DNA of 64,000 nucleotides from Caulobacter sp. (GCA_017745235.1 JAGHZU010000001.1:398164-462163), one strand, 5' to 3'. Shown: positions 18,281-27,690, numbered from the stretch's first letter. The notes: generated by a model not told the origin, from the sequence alone. Program-made: numbers and translations.

Positions 18281-18500
18281 GCACAAGGCCTCGCGAGCTG
18301 AGCCGGAGCGCCTGGAATTGACCGGGTGGTGAAAATTCGGGCGTTGGTGCGACGCGGCGCCGCGCCTTCCGCACCCTCCGTGGCGGGAGCGTTTCATCAA
18401 AGCGACATGCAATCAGCTTAATCGCGACCTCACTCGCCTTGGTCGCGGCCGGTCCGGGGGGATCGGTCCTCGAAAGCCACCTTGACCCCCGGGGGCACGC

Positions 18501-19325
18501 ATGGTCACCGACACCGAGATCCGCCGCTATCGCTCCGTCTTCATCAGCGACATCCACCTGGGCACGCGCGGCTGCCAGGCCGAGCTGCTGCTGGACTTCA
18601 TCCGCCACGTGGACTGCGACAGGCTGTACCTGGTGGGCGACATCGTCGACGGCTGGAAGCTGCGCAGCGGCTGGTACTGGCCGCAGAGCCACAACGACGT
18701 GGTGCAGAAGATCCTGCGCCTGGCCCGCAAGGGGGTCGAGGTCACCTACGTCCCCGGCAACCACGACGATCGGGTGCGCGACTTCTGCGGAACCCACTTC
18801 GGCGGGGTGGTGGTGGCCCGCGACGTGATCCACGAGGCCGCCGACGGCAAGCGCTACCTGGTGGTGCACGGCGACGAGTTCGACGGGGTGGTGCAGCACG
18901 CCAAGTGGCTCGCCTTCCTGGGCGACTGGTCCTATAGAACCATCCTCATGCTGAACACCTTGCTGAACCGGGCTCGGCGCAGGATGGGGGTCGGCTACTG
19001 GAGCCTGTCCGCCTTCCTGAAGGTCAAGGTGAAGAACGCCCTGCAGTTCATCGAGAATTTCGAGGCCGCCGTCGCCGACGAGGCGCGGCGCCGGGGCGTG
19101 GACGGCGTGATCTGCGGTCACATCCACAAGGCAGAGATGCGCGAGATCGACGGTATCCTCTATGTGAACGACGGCGATTGGGTGGAAAGCTGCACCGCCC
19201 TCGTGGAACATATGGACGGACGGCTCGAAATACTGGAATGGTCGAAAATGAGGTCCTGGTCGGTGATCGACCGGGCGCGGGCGCTCGCCGTTGAGCCCCC
19301 GATAGCGGAGCCTGCCGCCGCCTGA
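18501..19325 (+). CDS. metallophosphoesterase, UDP-2,3-diacylglucosamine diphosphatase-like / PlcP-like
   Basis: FISDIHLGTRGCQAELLLDF, VGDIVDGWKL, YVPGNHDD, VVHGDEFD and CGHIHKAEM (calcineurin-like motifs). Overlaps the downstream glycosyltransferase by 1 nt (TGATG). Confidence 0.9.
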   Translation: MVTDTEIRRYRSVFISDIHLGTRGCQAELLLDFIRHVDCDRLYLVGDIVDGWKLRSGWYWPQSHNDVVQKILRLARKGVEVTYVPGNHDDRVRDFCGTHFGGVVVARDVIHEAADGKRYLVVHGDEFDGVVQHAKWLAFLGDWSYRTILMLNTLLNRARRRMGVGYWSLSAFLKVKVKNALQFIENFEAAVADEARRRGVDGVICGHIHKAEMREIDGILYVNDGDWVESCTALVEHMDGRLEILEWSKMRSWSVIDRARALAVEPPIAEPAAA

Positions 19326-20416
19326 TGCGGATACTACTCGCCACCGATGCCTGGGAACCGCAAGTCAATGGCGTGGTTCGGACCCTCACCAAGGTGATGG
19401 CCGAGCTGAAGGCCATGGGCCATGAGGTCGACGTCGTCAGTCCCGACCAGTTCCCCACCTTCCCGCTGCCGACCTATCCGGAGATCAAGCTGGCCATCGG
19501 CGCCTACGAGCCGGTGATGGAACGCTTCAAGTCGTTCGAGCCCGAGGCGATCCACATCGCCACCGAGGGCCCGATCGGCCTGGCCGCCCGCCGCATCTGC
19601 CTGGAATGGAAGCTGCCGTTCACGACCAGCTACCACACGCGATTCCCCGAATACGTCTCGGCCCGCCTGCCGCTGCCGCTGTCGGCCGGCTACACCTACA
19701 TGCGCTGGTTCCACAAGCCGTCGGGCCGCCTGATGGTGGCCACGCCCACCATGCGCGACGAGCTGGTGCGCCACGGCTTCCGCAACATCTCGCCCTGGAC
19801 GCGAGGCGTGGACACCGACGTGTTCAAGCCGCGCGAGGAGGGCGAGCCCGACGCGTTCGAAGGCCTGGCCCGACCGATCTTCCTCAATGTCGGCCGCGTG
19901 GCCGTGGAGAAGAACATCGAGGCCTTCGCCAGCCTCGACCTGCCCGGCACCAAGGTGGTGATCGGCGACGGCCCGCAGCGCGAGGAGCTGGCCGAGAAGT
20001 ATCCCGAGGTGAAGTTCCTGGGCGCCAAGTTCGGCGAGGAGCTGGCCCGCTACTTCTCGTGCGCGGACGTCTTCTGCTTCCCCTCGCTGACCGACACGTT
20101 CGGCCTGGTGATCCTGGAGGCCATGGCCGCCGGCGTGCCGGTGGCGGCGTTCTCGGCCCCCGGCCCGATCGACATCATCCCCGGCTCGGGCGCGGGCGTG
20201 CTGGCCCCCGGCCAGACCGACGGCCTGCGCGAGGCCTGCCTGGCCTGCCTGGAGATCGACCACAAGGCCGTGCGCAAGTTCGCCGAGGGCTTCTCGTGGC
20301 GCGCCTGCGCCGAGGAGTTCTACAAGAACCTGCAGCCCTATCCCGAGCCGGAGAAGACTCGGTTCTGGCGGCGACTGCGGCGCCTGGCCCGGCTGCGAAA
20401 GAAGACGGCGGCTTAG
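19325..20416 (+). CDS. glycosyltransferase family 1/4 (Agt/MgtA-like)
   Basis: ATDAWEPQVNGVVRTLTKVMAELKAMGHEV...TEGPIGLAARR...ADVFCFPSLTDTFGLVILEAMAAGVPVAAF (GT4 motifs). Confidence 0.92.
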   Translation: MRILLATDAWEPQVNGVVRTLTKVMAELKAMGHEVDVVSPDQFPTFPLPTYPEIKLAIGAYEPVMERFKSFEPEAIHIATEGPIGLAARRICLEWKLPFTTSYHTRFPEYVSARLPLPLSAGYTYMRWFHKPSGRLMVATPTMRDELVRHGFRNISPWTRGVDTDVFKPREEGEPDAFEGLARPIFLNVGRVAVEKNIEAFASLDLPGTKVVIGDGPQREELAEKYPEVKFLGAKFGEELARYFSCADVFCFPSLTDTFGLVILEAMAAGVPVAAFSAPGPIDIIPGSGAGVLAPGQTDGLREACLACLEIDHKAVRKFAEGFSWRACAEEFYKNLQPYPEPEKTRFWRRLRRLARLRKKTAA

Positions 20417-20480
20417 CGCCGACTTGCCCCTCCGCGCCTTCGGCGCTCCTCCTCCGTAGGGGGAAGAATGCGCGGCGCTC
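20416..20480. repeat. Intergenic repeat copy A
   Basis: gcgccgacttgcccctccgcgccttcggcgctcctcctccgtagggggaagaatgcgcggcgctc; near-identical to 21666-21730. Confidence 0.7.
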
Positions 20481-20587
20481 GAAGAGATACGACCCCTGCG
20501 GACCGCGCGGGGGTCAGGCAGGGGCAAGCGTCGACGCGCCGCTCCCACCTACCTCCCACGTCATCGCCGCGCCGCCCGGCCTGGCCC

Positions 20588-21634
20588 ATGGTGCGCCCAC
20601 GCTTGGACGTGGAGACCCGCGACGTGAGACCCTTTGGCCTGATGACCCTTCTGGCGCTGTGCGCCGCCGCGCCGGCCCTGGCCGCGCCCGCCGCCGCCGC
20701 CCCGCCCCCCTCGCCCACCGCCGGCAGCCAGGTGGACCACGCGCTGCTGTGGGGACGGCGGATCGACGAGGCCAGCGACATCCTGGGGGCGAAGCTGGGC
20801 TTCCAGGTGCGGCCGGGGCGCGATCCGGGCGGCGTGGCCAACCGGTTCATCCGCTTCGAGGACGGCAGCTATATCGAGGTCCTGGGCCTGGCCCCGGGGG
20901 CTCAGCTGGACCCGGGCATGCAGGCCGACCAGGACAAGCTGCACGGCGCGGCGGGGTCCCGCTCGCTGGGCCTGCGCGCGCCGCGGCTGGACGCCCTGCG
21001 CGATTCGCTGCTGGCCAAGGGCGCGGGGGTGACGCCGATCTTCGAGGCCTCGCCCAACGACCCCGACGGCCTTGGCCCTGGCAAGCCGCCGCGCTGGCGC
21101 CTGTTCGCGATCGACAAGCCGCGCCTGTCCAGCACCCTGTTCTTCATCGACTACGCCCCGCCGCGCGCCGACCCGGCCAGCACGGCCGACCGCAAGGCCG
21201 CCCAGGTCCACCCGAACGGGACGCGGAAGCTGTCGCAGTTCTGGCTGCTGTCGGCCGATCCGGACGCCGACCGCGCGGCCCTGGCGGAAATGGGCTACGG
21301 CGCCGCCAGCCCGGTGCGGCTGCCGAACCTGGCGGCCAAGGGCTATTGCGTGCCGGTGGGCCAGGGCGCGCTGCTGCTGCTGGCGCCCGACGGCCCGGGC
21401 CTGGCCGCCGACGCCCTCGAGGCCGGCGGCCCTCAGGTGCTTGGGATCAGCCTGGAGGTCGAGGACCTGGCCCGCGCCAGGCGGCTGGTCGAGCGCGGCT
21501 ACGGCGAGCCCCCGGCCGGTTACGCCGGACCGCTGGGCGAGTCGTTCCTGGCGCCGACCCGCAAGGACCTGGGCCTGGTGCTGGAGTTCCACGAGCCTCG
21601 CGCGGCAGGCGCGGCGGCGTGCGGGGCGGCGTAG
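20588..21634 (+). CDS. VOC/glyoxalase-like domain protein with signal peptide
   Basis: VDHALLWGRRIDEASDILGAKLGFQVRPGRDPGGVANRFIRFEDGSYIEVLG; start uncertain (20588 ATG or a later codon). Confidence 0.8.
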   Translation: MVRPRLDVETRDVRPFGLMTLLALCAAAPALAAPAAAAPPPSPTAGSQVDHALLWGRRIDEASDILGAKLGFQVRPGRDPGGVANRFIRFEDGSYIEVLGLAPGAQLDPGMQADQDKLHGAAGSRSLGLRAPRLDALRDSLLAKGAGVTPIFEASPNDPDGLGPGKPPRWRLFAIDKPRLSSTLFFIDYAPPRADPASTADRKAAQVHPNGTRKLSQFWLLSADPDADRAALAEMGYGAASPVRLPNLAAKGYCVPVGQGALLLLAPDGPGLAADALEAGGPQVLGISLEVEDLARARRLVERGYGEPPAGYAGPLGESFLAPTRKDLGLVLEFHEPRAAGAAACGAA

Positions 21635-21665
21635 GCCGGAAGGTCGGGTTGGCCGGCGCCGTGCG

Positions 21666-21730
21666 CGCCGACTTGCCCCCTCCGCGCCTGCGCCGCTCCT
21701 CCCCCGTAGGGGGAAGAACGCGGCGCGCTT
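21666..21730. repeat. Intergenic repeat copy B
   Basis: cgccgacttgccccctccgcgcctgcgccgctcctcccccgtagggggaagaacgcggcgcgct; same orientation as copy A. Confidence 0.7.
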
Positions 21731-21755
21731 AAGGCGTGGGGGCAGGTGGCGCCCC

Positions 21756-23051
21756 CTAGTCCCCCTTCGGCACGCAGCGCAGGATCAGCTTGTCGATGCG
21801 CGAGCCGTCCATATCGACGACCTCGGCGTCGAAGCCGCCCAGCTCGATGATCTCGCCCTCGCGGGGGATGCGGCCCAGGCGGTCGAGGATCAGGCCGGCC
21901 ACGGTGTGGTAGCCGCCCTCGGCCTCGAAGTTCTCGCCCAGGGCGTCGTTGAGCTCCTGGATGTCGAGGCGGGCGTCAACCAGCCAGGTGCCGTCCTCGC
22001 GGCGCAGGATGCGGCTGTCTTCCTGGTCGTGGTCCTCGGGGAAGTCGCCGGCGATCATTTCCAAGAGGTCGATGGGGGTGATCGCGCCCTGCACCGAGCC
22101 GAACTCGTCGACCACCAGGGCCATGTGCAGCGGGGTCTGCTTGAAGACGGCCATGGCCCGCAGCAGGGTCATGGTCTCGGGGATGGCGATGGGCTGCTGG
22201 ATGTGGGCGCGCAGGTCGATCTCCTGGCCGCCCAGGCAGGCGTCCAGCAGGTCCTTCTTGAGGATCACGCCGATCTCGCCGTCGAGGTCGCCCTCGCTGG
22301 CCACGACGATGCGCGAATAGGGGCAGTCGCGGATCTCCTGGAGGATCTCCTCGCGAGTGTCGGTCAGGGAGATCCAGAAGAGGTCGCGGCGCGGGGTCAT
22401 GGCCACGCGCACCGGGCGGTCGCCCAGGCGCAGCACCTCCTGGATCATGGTGCGCTCTTCCGGCTCGATCAGGCCCGCGTCGGCGCCCTCGGCCAGGACG
22501 GTCTCGACCTCCTCGGCGGTGATGTCGTTGGTGCGCTCGTCGCGAACGCCCATCAGCTTGAGGATGGCGGCGGTCGACACCGTCAGCAGGGTGACGAACG
22601 GGCGCAGCACCGTGGCCACCACGGCCAGGAACGGCGACATGCGCCGGGCGATGGCGTCCGGGAACAGCAGGGCCAGGCGCTTGGGCACCAGCTCGCCCAG
22701 GATCACCGAGACGTAGGTCAGCCCCACGACGACGATGGTGGTGGCGATGGCCTCGGAGTGCTGGCCGATCAGCGGCTTGTCCTTCAGCCAGACGTCCAGC
22801 GCGCCGGCGATGGTGGCCTGGCCGTAGGCGCCGGCCAGGATGCCGATCAGGGTGATGCCGACCTGGACGGCCGAAAGGAAGCGCGTGGGGTGCTCGGCCA
22901 TGGCCAGGGCCAGCTTGGCCCCCTTGTCGCCCCGGTCGGCATAGGTCTGCAGCCGGGCCCTGCGGGCGGACACCACCGCCAGTTCGGACATGGAAAAGAC
23001 CCCGTTCAAGAGAACGAGGAGCAGGACGACGGCGAGCGCGAGGAGGATCAT
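21756..23051 (-). CDS. hemolysin/CorC-type (CNNM plus CBS domain) membrane protein
   Basis: DUF21 membrane domain, CBS pair (VAMTPRRDLFWISLTDTREEILQEIRDCPYSRIVV) and CorC_HlyC C-terminal domain. Confidence 0.93.
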   Translation of the reverse strand: MILLALAVVLLLVLLNGVFSMSELAVVSARRARLQTYADRGDKGAKLALAMAEHPTRFLSAVQVGITLIGILAGAYGQATIAGALDVWLKDKPLIGQHSEAIATTIVVVGLTYVSVILGELVPKRLALLFPDAIARRMSPFLAVVATVLRPFVTLLTVSTAAILKLMGVRDERTNDITAEEVETVLAEGADAGLIEPEERTMIQEVLRLGDRPVRVAMTPRRDLFWISLTDTREEILQEIRDCPYSRIVVASEGDLDGEIGVILKKDLLDACLGGQEIDLRAHIQQPIAIPETMTLLRAMAVFKQTPLHMALVVDEFGSVQGAITPIDLLEMIAGDFPEDHDQEDSRILRREDGTWLVDARLDIQELNDALGENFEAEGGYHTVAGLILDRLGRIPREGEIIELGGFDAEVVDMDGSRIDKLILRCVPKGD

Positions 23052-23384
23052 GGTCCCTTGAGGGTCAGGCGGCCGGGGGCCGCGATCGGGACACTATACA
23101 AAAGAAAACGCCGCGGCCCACAACGGACCGCGACGCCGCCTCGATTAGAGGCCCGGCGCCACGAGCCTGCGCTGCGATCCGTGGTCTTCCAGCCCCCGAC
23201 CCCAGCGCCCGGCGATGAGGGCAAGCGCAGTCCGGGCCCTTTCTGATCCGGCATATCGTCCGATCCGGGATATATTGGATCGTCGGGCGGACGCGACAGG
23301 GATCCAGCGCCGCGACCGTGGTCTTGATGGGCCGCCGCCCCTCTGCAGAAGTACCGAACCCGAGTGAACTGAAAGGACGACGAC

Positions 23385-23858
23385 ATGGCTTTGCTCGACG
23401 CGCTCAAGGCAGACCAACTGGCGGCGCGCAAGGCGAACGACCGCCTGAAGGCTGACCTGCTCACCACGCTGATCGGCGAAGCGACGCAGATCACCACCGA
23501 GGAATTCAAGCGCGGCGTGACGGAAGTCACCGACGAAAAGGTCGTCGCAACCGTCGCGAAGTTCCTGAAGAACACGAAGCTGACGCTGGAGAACCTCGCG
23601 ACCGAACGCGCGCGCCTGGTCGAGGCCGGCGGCGACGCGTCGAAGGTGGACGAGCGGGCCAAGGCGGCCGAAACCGAACTGGCGATCCTGTCCTCGTACG
23701 GCCCCAAGCAGATGACGGAATCGGAACTGCGCGAGGTCATCGACGACTTCAGGGCCAAGAACCCCGACGCCAACGTCGGGGCGATCATGGCCTATCTGAA
23801 GGCCAGTTTCGGCGGTCAGTACGACGGCAAGGCCGCCAGCGCGTTGGCCAGGGCCTAG
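23385..23858 (+). CDS. GatB/YqeY domain-containing protein
   Basis: DALKADQLAARKANDRLKADLLTTLIGEA...ERAKAAETELAILSSYGPKQMTESELREVIDDF. Confidence 0.93.
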   Translation: MALLDALKADQLAARKANDRLKADLLTTLIGEATQITTEEFKRGVTEVTDEKVVATVAKFLKNTKLTLENLATERARLVEAGGDASKVDERAKAAETELAILSSYGPKQMTESELREVIDDFRAKNPDANVGAIMAYLKASFGGQYDGKAASALARA

Positions 23859-23870
23859 GGGGAGGGCGAG

Positions 23871-23911
23871 GCGACGGGTCGCCCCGGAACAGCAAAAGGG
23901 CGACCCGTCGC
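23871..23911. terminator. Strong hairpin downstream of YqeY gene
   Basis: GCGACGGGTCGCCC / GGGCGACCCGTCGC, 14-bp perfect arms with a 13-nt loop; no clear U-tract. Confidence 0.6.
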
Positions 23912-23982
23912 CGGGCCGCCCTTCGCCGGGTTCAGGACCGTTCGGCCCCGTCCGTTCTCGATCGCGTAGCGTATTTTTGGCC

Positions 23983-24031
23983 TTCATCCCGGCCTTATGG
24001 ACCGCGCGGCGGGCCGCAGGGCCGGGATGAA
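23983..24031. repeat. Intergenic hairpin repeat (TTCATCCCGGCC...GGCCGGGATGAA)
   Basis: 12-bp perfect arms; inner sequence (ggaccgcgcggcgggccgc) matches the copy at 34776-34826. Confidence 0.7.
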
Positions 24032-24070
24032 AACACATTATCGCTTTGATTTTACTTGATAATCAAAGCC

Positions 24071-26479
24071 CTAGTACTTCACGCGCAGTTCCAGGCCGAA
24101 GGTGCGCGGCGGGTTGAAGTTGGCGTAGTCGCCGATCGTGCCGCGGTTGGCGGCCGAGATGCGGTAGATGTGCGACTCGTCCAGCAGGTTGCGCGACCAC
24201 AGCGAGAGGCTGGCCGTGGCCGAGCCGCCCATGTTGATGTCGGCCAGGGCCAGGTTGCCGTTGACGATGAAGCTGGAGTCCGTCTTCACCGCGACGTGCT
24301 GGGTCAGCGAGCCCGTCGGCGAGACGTCGGCGAACTCGGTCTGGAACGCGTACTGGGCGTCGGCGTAGTTGGCGTCCAGGTGCGCGCGGAAGGTCAGCTG
24401 GCCGACCGGGTGCTGGTAGTCGATATAGGCCGAGGCGGCGTTCGGCGGCGTGTAGACCACGTTGACCGGGAACGGCGTGCCCTGCGGGACCACCGAGTTG
24501 CCGGTGAACGGGAACGGCGCGGCCGGGATCTTCACGTCGGTGTAGGCGTAGGAGAAGCCGACGGTCACGTCTTCGCTGACGCGGGCGGTGATGTCGGCTT
24601 CGAAGCCGCGGATCTTCGAGGTGCCCGGCGCATTGCGGGTCTCCTCGGTGTGCGCGCCCTGGGTCGGGCTGCCGGGGGTGGTGTCGACGTTGTCGAAGTC
24701 GATCTGGGTCCCCGTGCGGTCCATGGCGTAGGCGGCCAGGTTCACGCGCAGGCGGTTTTCCAGCAGGTCCATCTTGGCGCCGATTTCGTACGACTTGACC
24801 TTTTCGGCGTCGAACGACTGGAAGTTGGACGAGCGGTCGTTGGCGCCGCCGGCGCGGTAGCCGGTCGAGTACTTGGCGTACAGGTTGATGCCCGGGGCCG
24901 CGTCGTAGGAGACGTTGAACAGCGGGTCGAACCGGCCCTTGTCGTAGTCGAAGGTGAAGTTCGTCGCCTTGCCGTTGACCACGTAGAGCAGGCCGTTGCG
25001 CTTGTCCTTGGTGTAGCGGCCGCCGAGGGTCACGTGCAGGGCGTCCAGCGAAGCCGGGGTGTAGGTGCCCTGGCCGTAGACGGCGTAGCTCTCGGCGTCG
25101 GCTTCCGAGGCGCGGGTGATGAAGCGCGTGCCGCGCTCCCAGCCGGCCGTGCCGGCCGCGGCCTTCGACGTGCCGTACGAGGAGCGGATCGTGTAGGCGG
25201 TGCCGTCGGCGTTCCACTGGTTGGTGAACGGCGTGGCGGCCGATTCCTTGGCGTGTTCCTTGAAGTAGTACAGACCGCCGACATAGGTGAACTGGTCGCC
25301 CAGGTCGCCGACCGCCTGGAACTCCTGGCTGAACTGGCGCTGGTAGAGGTCCGACAGGCTGTAGCGGCCGAAGTTGGCGTTCGGGGCGAAGACGTTGCGG
25401 GCCTCGATGCCCGAGTTGTCCCACTGGTTGGTGGCGACGGCGCGGGCGGCGGTGATCGAGCGCAGTTCCAGGTTCGGGGCCACGCGATACTTCATCGTCA
25501 GGGCCGCGCCGCCGGTCTCGTCGACGCTGGGCTGCTGCACGGTGCCGATGTCCGAAACGGTCTGGCGGTCGGTGTGGACCTTCACCAGCGAGGCCAGCGG
25601 GTTGATCGTGCCGGCGGGGGCGCTGGCGGGGCCGGCCTGGACTTCGGCCAGGGTGCGCACGCGCTTGCCGTAGGGGTTGAAGTTGACCAGCTGGCTGAAG
25701 AACGGGGTGTTCTCGTCCTTGGAGTAGTCGACCGAGAGCTGGGCGCTGAAGTTGTCGGTCGGCTTGTAGAGGCCGGTGATGCGGCCGCCCTTGCGGTCGT
25801 ACTGGTTCCAGCCGGCCTGGCCTTCCATCGGGTTCTTGACGGTCGGGTCCTGGTGCTGGAGCAGGGCGTCGATCTTCAGCGACAGGCCGTTGAACTCCTG
25901 GAAGTCCTGGTGCAGCTCGCCGGTGTAGGCGCCGTAGTTGCCGACGCCGGCCACGATGCGGCCGCCGAACTCGCCGGTGGGGGCCTTGGAGACGATGCTC
26001 AGGGCGCCGCCTTCGGTGTTGCGGCCGAACAGGGTGCCTTGCGGGCCGCGCAGCACCTCGATGCGTTCCAGGTCGAGCAGGGCGGCGTTCAGGCCCTGCT
26101 GGCGGCCCAGATAGACGCCGTCGACATAGACGCCGACGCCCTGGTCGCGGGCGGTCTGGTTGGCGTCGAAGGGGACGATGCCGCGGATGCCGACGGTCAG
26201 GGCCGACTGGCGGGCTTCGAAGGTGGCCACGCGCAGCGACGGAATGGCGCCGTCCTGCAGGCTGATGAGGCTCTCGGCGTGACGGTCGGCCATGGCCGTG
26301 GCGTTGATCACCGAGATCGCGATCGGCGTGGACTGCAGGTTGGTCTCGCGCTTGGTGGCCGAGACGACGACCTGGTCCAGGGCGGTCGAGTCGGCGGTGT
26401 CGACCTCAGCGGCCTGGGCGCCTTGCGCCATGGCGATCATCAGGGCGACGACCGCCGTTCCACCGAAATACTTTTGCAT
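24071..26479 (-). CDS. TonB-dependent receptor
   Basis: Signal peptide, TonB-box-like region (STALDQVVVSATKRE), plug motifs (ALLDLERIEVLRGPQGTLFGRNTEGGALSIVSK) and C-terminal FGLELRVKY. Confidence 0.96.
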   Translation of the reverse strand: MQKYFGGTAVVALMIAMAQGAQAAEVDTADSTALDQVVVSATKRETNLQSTPIAISVINATAMADRHAESLISLQDGAIPSLRVATFEARQSALTVGIRGIVPFDANQTARDQGVGVYVDGVYLGRQQGLNAALLDLERIEVLRGPQGTLFGRNTEGGALSIVSKAPTGEFGGRIVAGVGNYGAYTGELHQDFQEFNGLSLKIDALLQHQDPTVKNPMEGQAGWNQYDRKGGRITGLYKPTDNFSAQLSVDYSKDENTPFFSQLVNFNPYGKRVRTLAEVQAGPASAPAGTINPLASLVKVHTDRQTVSDIGTVQQPSVDETGGAALTMKYRVAPNLELRSITAARAVATNQWDNSGIEARNVFAPNANFGRYSLSDLYQRQFSQEFQAVGDLGDQFTYVGGLYYFKEHAKESAATPFTNQWNADGTAYTIRSSYGTSKAAAGTAGWERGTRFITRASEADAESYAVYGQGTYTPASLDALHVTLGGRYTKDKRNGLLYVVNGKATNFTFDYDKGRFDPLFNVSYDAAPGINLYAKYSTGYRAGGANDRSSNFQSFDAEKVKSYEIGAKMDLLENRLRVNLAAYAMDRTGTQIDFDNVDTTPGSPTQGAHTEETRNAPGTSKIRGFEADITARVSEDVTVGFSYAYTDVKIPAAPFPFTGNSVVPQGTPFPVNVVYTPPNAASAYIDYQHPVGQLTFRAHLDANYADAQYAFQTEFADVSPTGSLTQHVAVKTDSSFIVNGNLALADINMGGSATASLSLWSRNLLDESHIYRISAANRGTIGDYANFNPPRTFGLELRVKY

Positions 26480-26532
26480 GGTTGGATCCCCTTTAGGTGA
26501 GGGGGGACCTAAGTTTCGGCGGCGATGCTTCG

Positions 26533-26561
26533 GTGACAGCAAGATGAAAGTTCGATGACGT
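26533..26561 (-). promoter_or_regulatory. Candidate PHO box (three 7-bp direct repeats in 11-bp register)
   Basis: Reverse strand reads ACGTCAT-CGAA-CTTTCAT-CTTG-CTGTCAC; PHO consensus is CTGTCAT-N4-CTGTCAC. It lies 54 bp upstream of the receptor start. Confidence 0.65.
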
Positions 26562-26845
26562 GGCTTATTTGCACCACGGGTTCGACCGTCACCCCAGGTT
26601 GATTTCGCCCTGCAAGCTCGCGGGCGAAGCTTTGCTCAAGGCCAAGCCAGGCAACGATGCCCGTTAATTTTTCAGAAAGGAATATGCAACCTGTGATGGT
26701 CTTTCGGTGCTGCGTGGCGCGGAAACCACAATCCTGAGCCGTCGCAATGGCGGCGCGCCGGGCCGGGCCTCCGGACGCGTGCGGGTCGGTCGCGGCCCGG
26801 CCTCGCGCGCGAGCCGGGACGCAGGGGCCGGGCGGCGAGGCTCCG

Positions 26846-27661
26846 CTAGAGCAGGCGTGTGCGGATGATCTGGGACAGCAGGTCGATCAGCGAGACCGCC
26901 ACGACGATGACCAGGACGATGCAGCCGGTCTGGTCGTACTGGAAGCCGTTGATGGAATCGAGCAGCACCTGGCCCACCCCGCCGGCGCCGATCAGGCCCA
27001 GGACGGTGGCCGAGCGGCTCGACGATTCGAAGCGATAGAGGGCGTAGCTGGTCCACAGCGGGGCGACCTGCGGGATCACCCCCCAGATCACCTCCTGCAG
27101 CTTGACCGCGCCGGTGGCGCGCACGCCCTCGACTGGCCCCTTGTCGATCGACTCCACGGCCTCGGCGAACAGCTTGGCCAGCACCCCGCCGGTGTTGAAC
27201 ATCAGGGCCATGACGCCGGCGAAGGGACCAAGCCCGACGGCGGTGATGAAGATCAGGGCCACGACCAGGTCTGGGATCGAGCGGATCAGGTCCAGCACCC
27301 GGCGCACGGGCTGCTGGATCCACCACGGGGTGATGTTGCGCGCGCCCAGCAGGCCCAGGGGGATGGCCACCAGGATGGCCAGGAAGGTGCCCCAAAGCGC
27401 CATCTGGATCGTCTGCCACATCTTGCCGATGTAGAGCTCCCAGTCGGCGGCCATGAACGCCTTGGGATCCGTGAACGGCGAGAAGAAGCCGGCCGCGAAG
27501 CCCCGCATCTTGCTGGCGTCGGTGAACAGCTGGGGGAACTTGTCGATCTCGGCCGGCTTGAAGCTGACCACCAGCAGGGCGACCACCCCGCCCCACAGCA
27601 GCAGGTCGAAGGCGCGCGCCGAGATCGGCTTGCTGGGCGGGGGCGGAACGATGTCGCTCAT
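26846..27661 (-). CDS. phnE: phosphonate-type ABC transporter permease
   Basis: MWQTIQMALWGTFLAILVAIPLGLLGARNI...RSIPDLVVALIFITAVGLGPFAGVMAL...VIWGVIPQVAPLWTSYALYRFESSSRSATVLGLIGAGGVGQVL. Confidence 0.94.
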   Translation of the reverse strand: MSDIVPPPPSKPISARAFDLLLWGGVVALLVVSFKPAEIDKFPQLFTDASKMRGFAAGFFSPFTDPKAFMAADWELYIGKMWQTIQMALWGTFLAILVAIPLGLLGARNITPWWIQQPVRRVLDLIRSIPDLVVALIFITAVGLGPFAGVMALMFNTGGVLAKLFAEAVESIDKGPVEGVRATGAVKLQEVIWGVIPQVAPLWTSYALYRFESSSRSATVLGLIGAGGVGQVLLDSINGFQYDQTGCIVLVIVVAVSLIDLLSQIIRTRLL

Positions 27662-27690
27662 CGCGGGTGCGGCTCGGCGCTCTTGGGCGG

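Noticed and set aside
24056-26500. 814-aa plus-strand ORF antisense to the TonB receptor
   Set aside because: Val/Gly/Arg-rich shadow frame; the reverse strand is an unmistakable TonB-dependent receptor.
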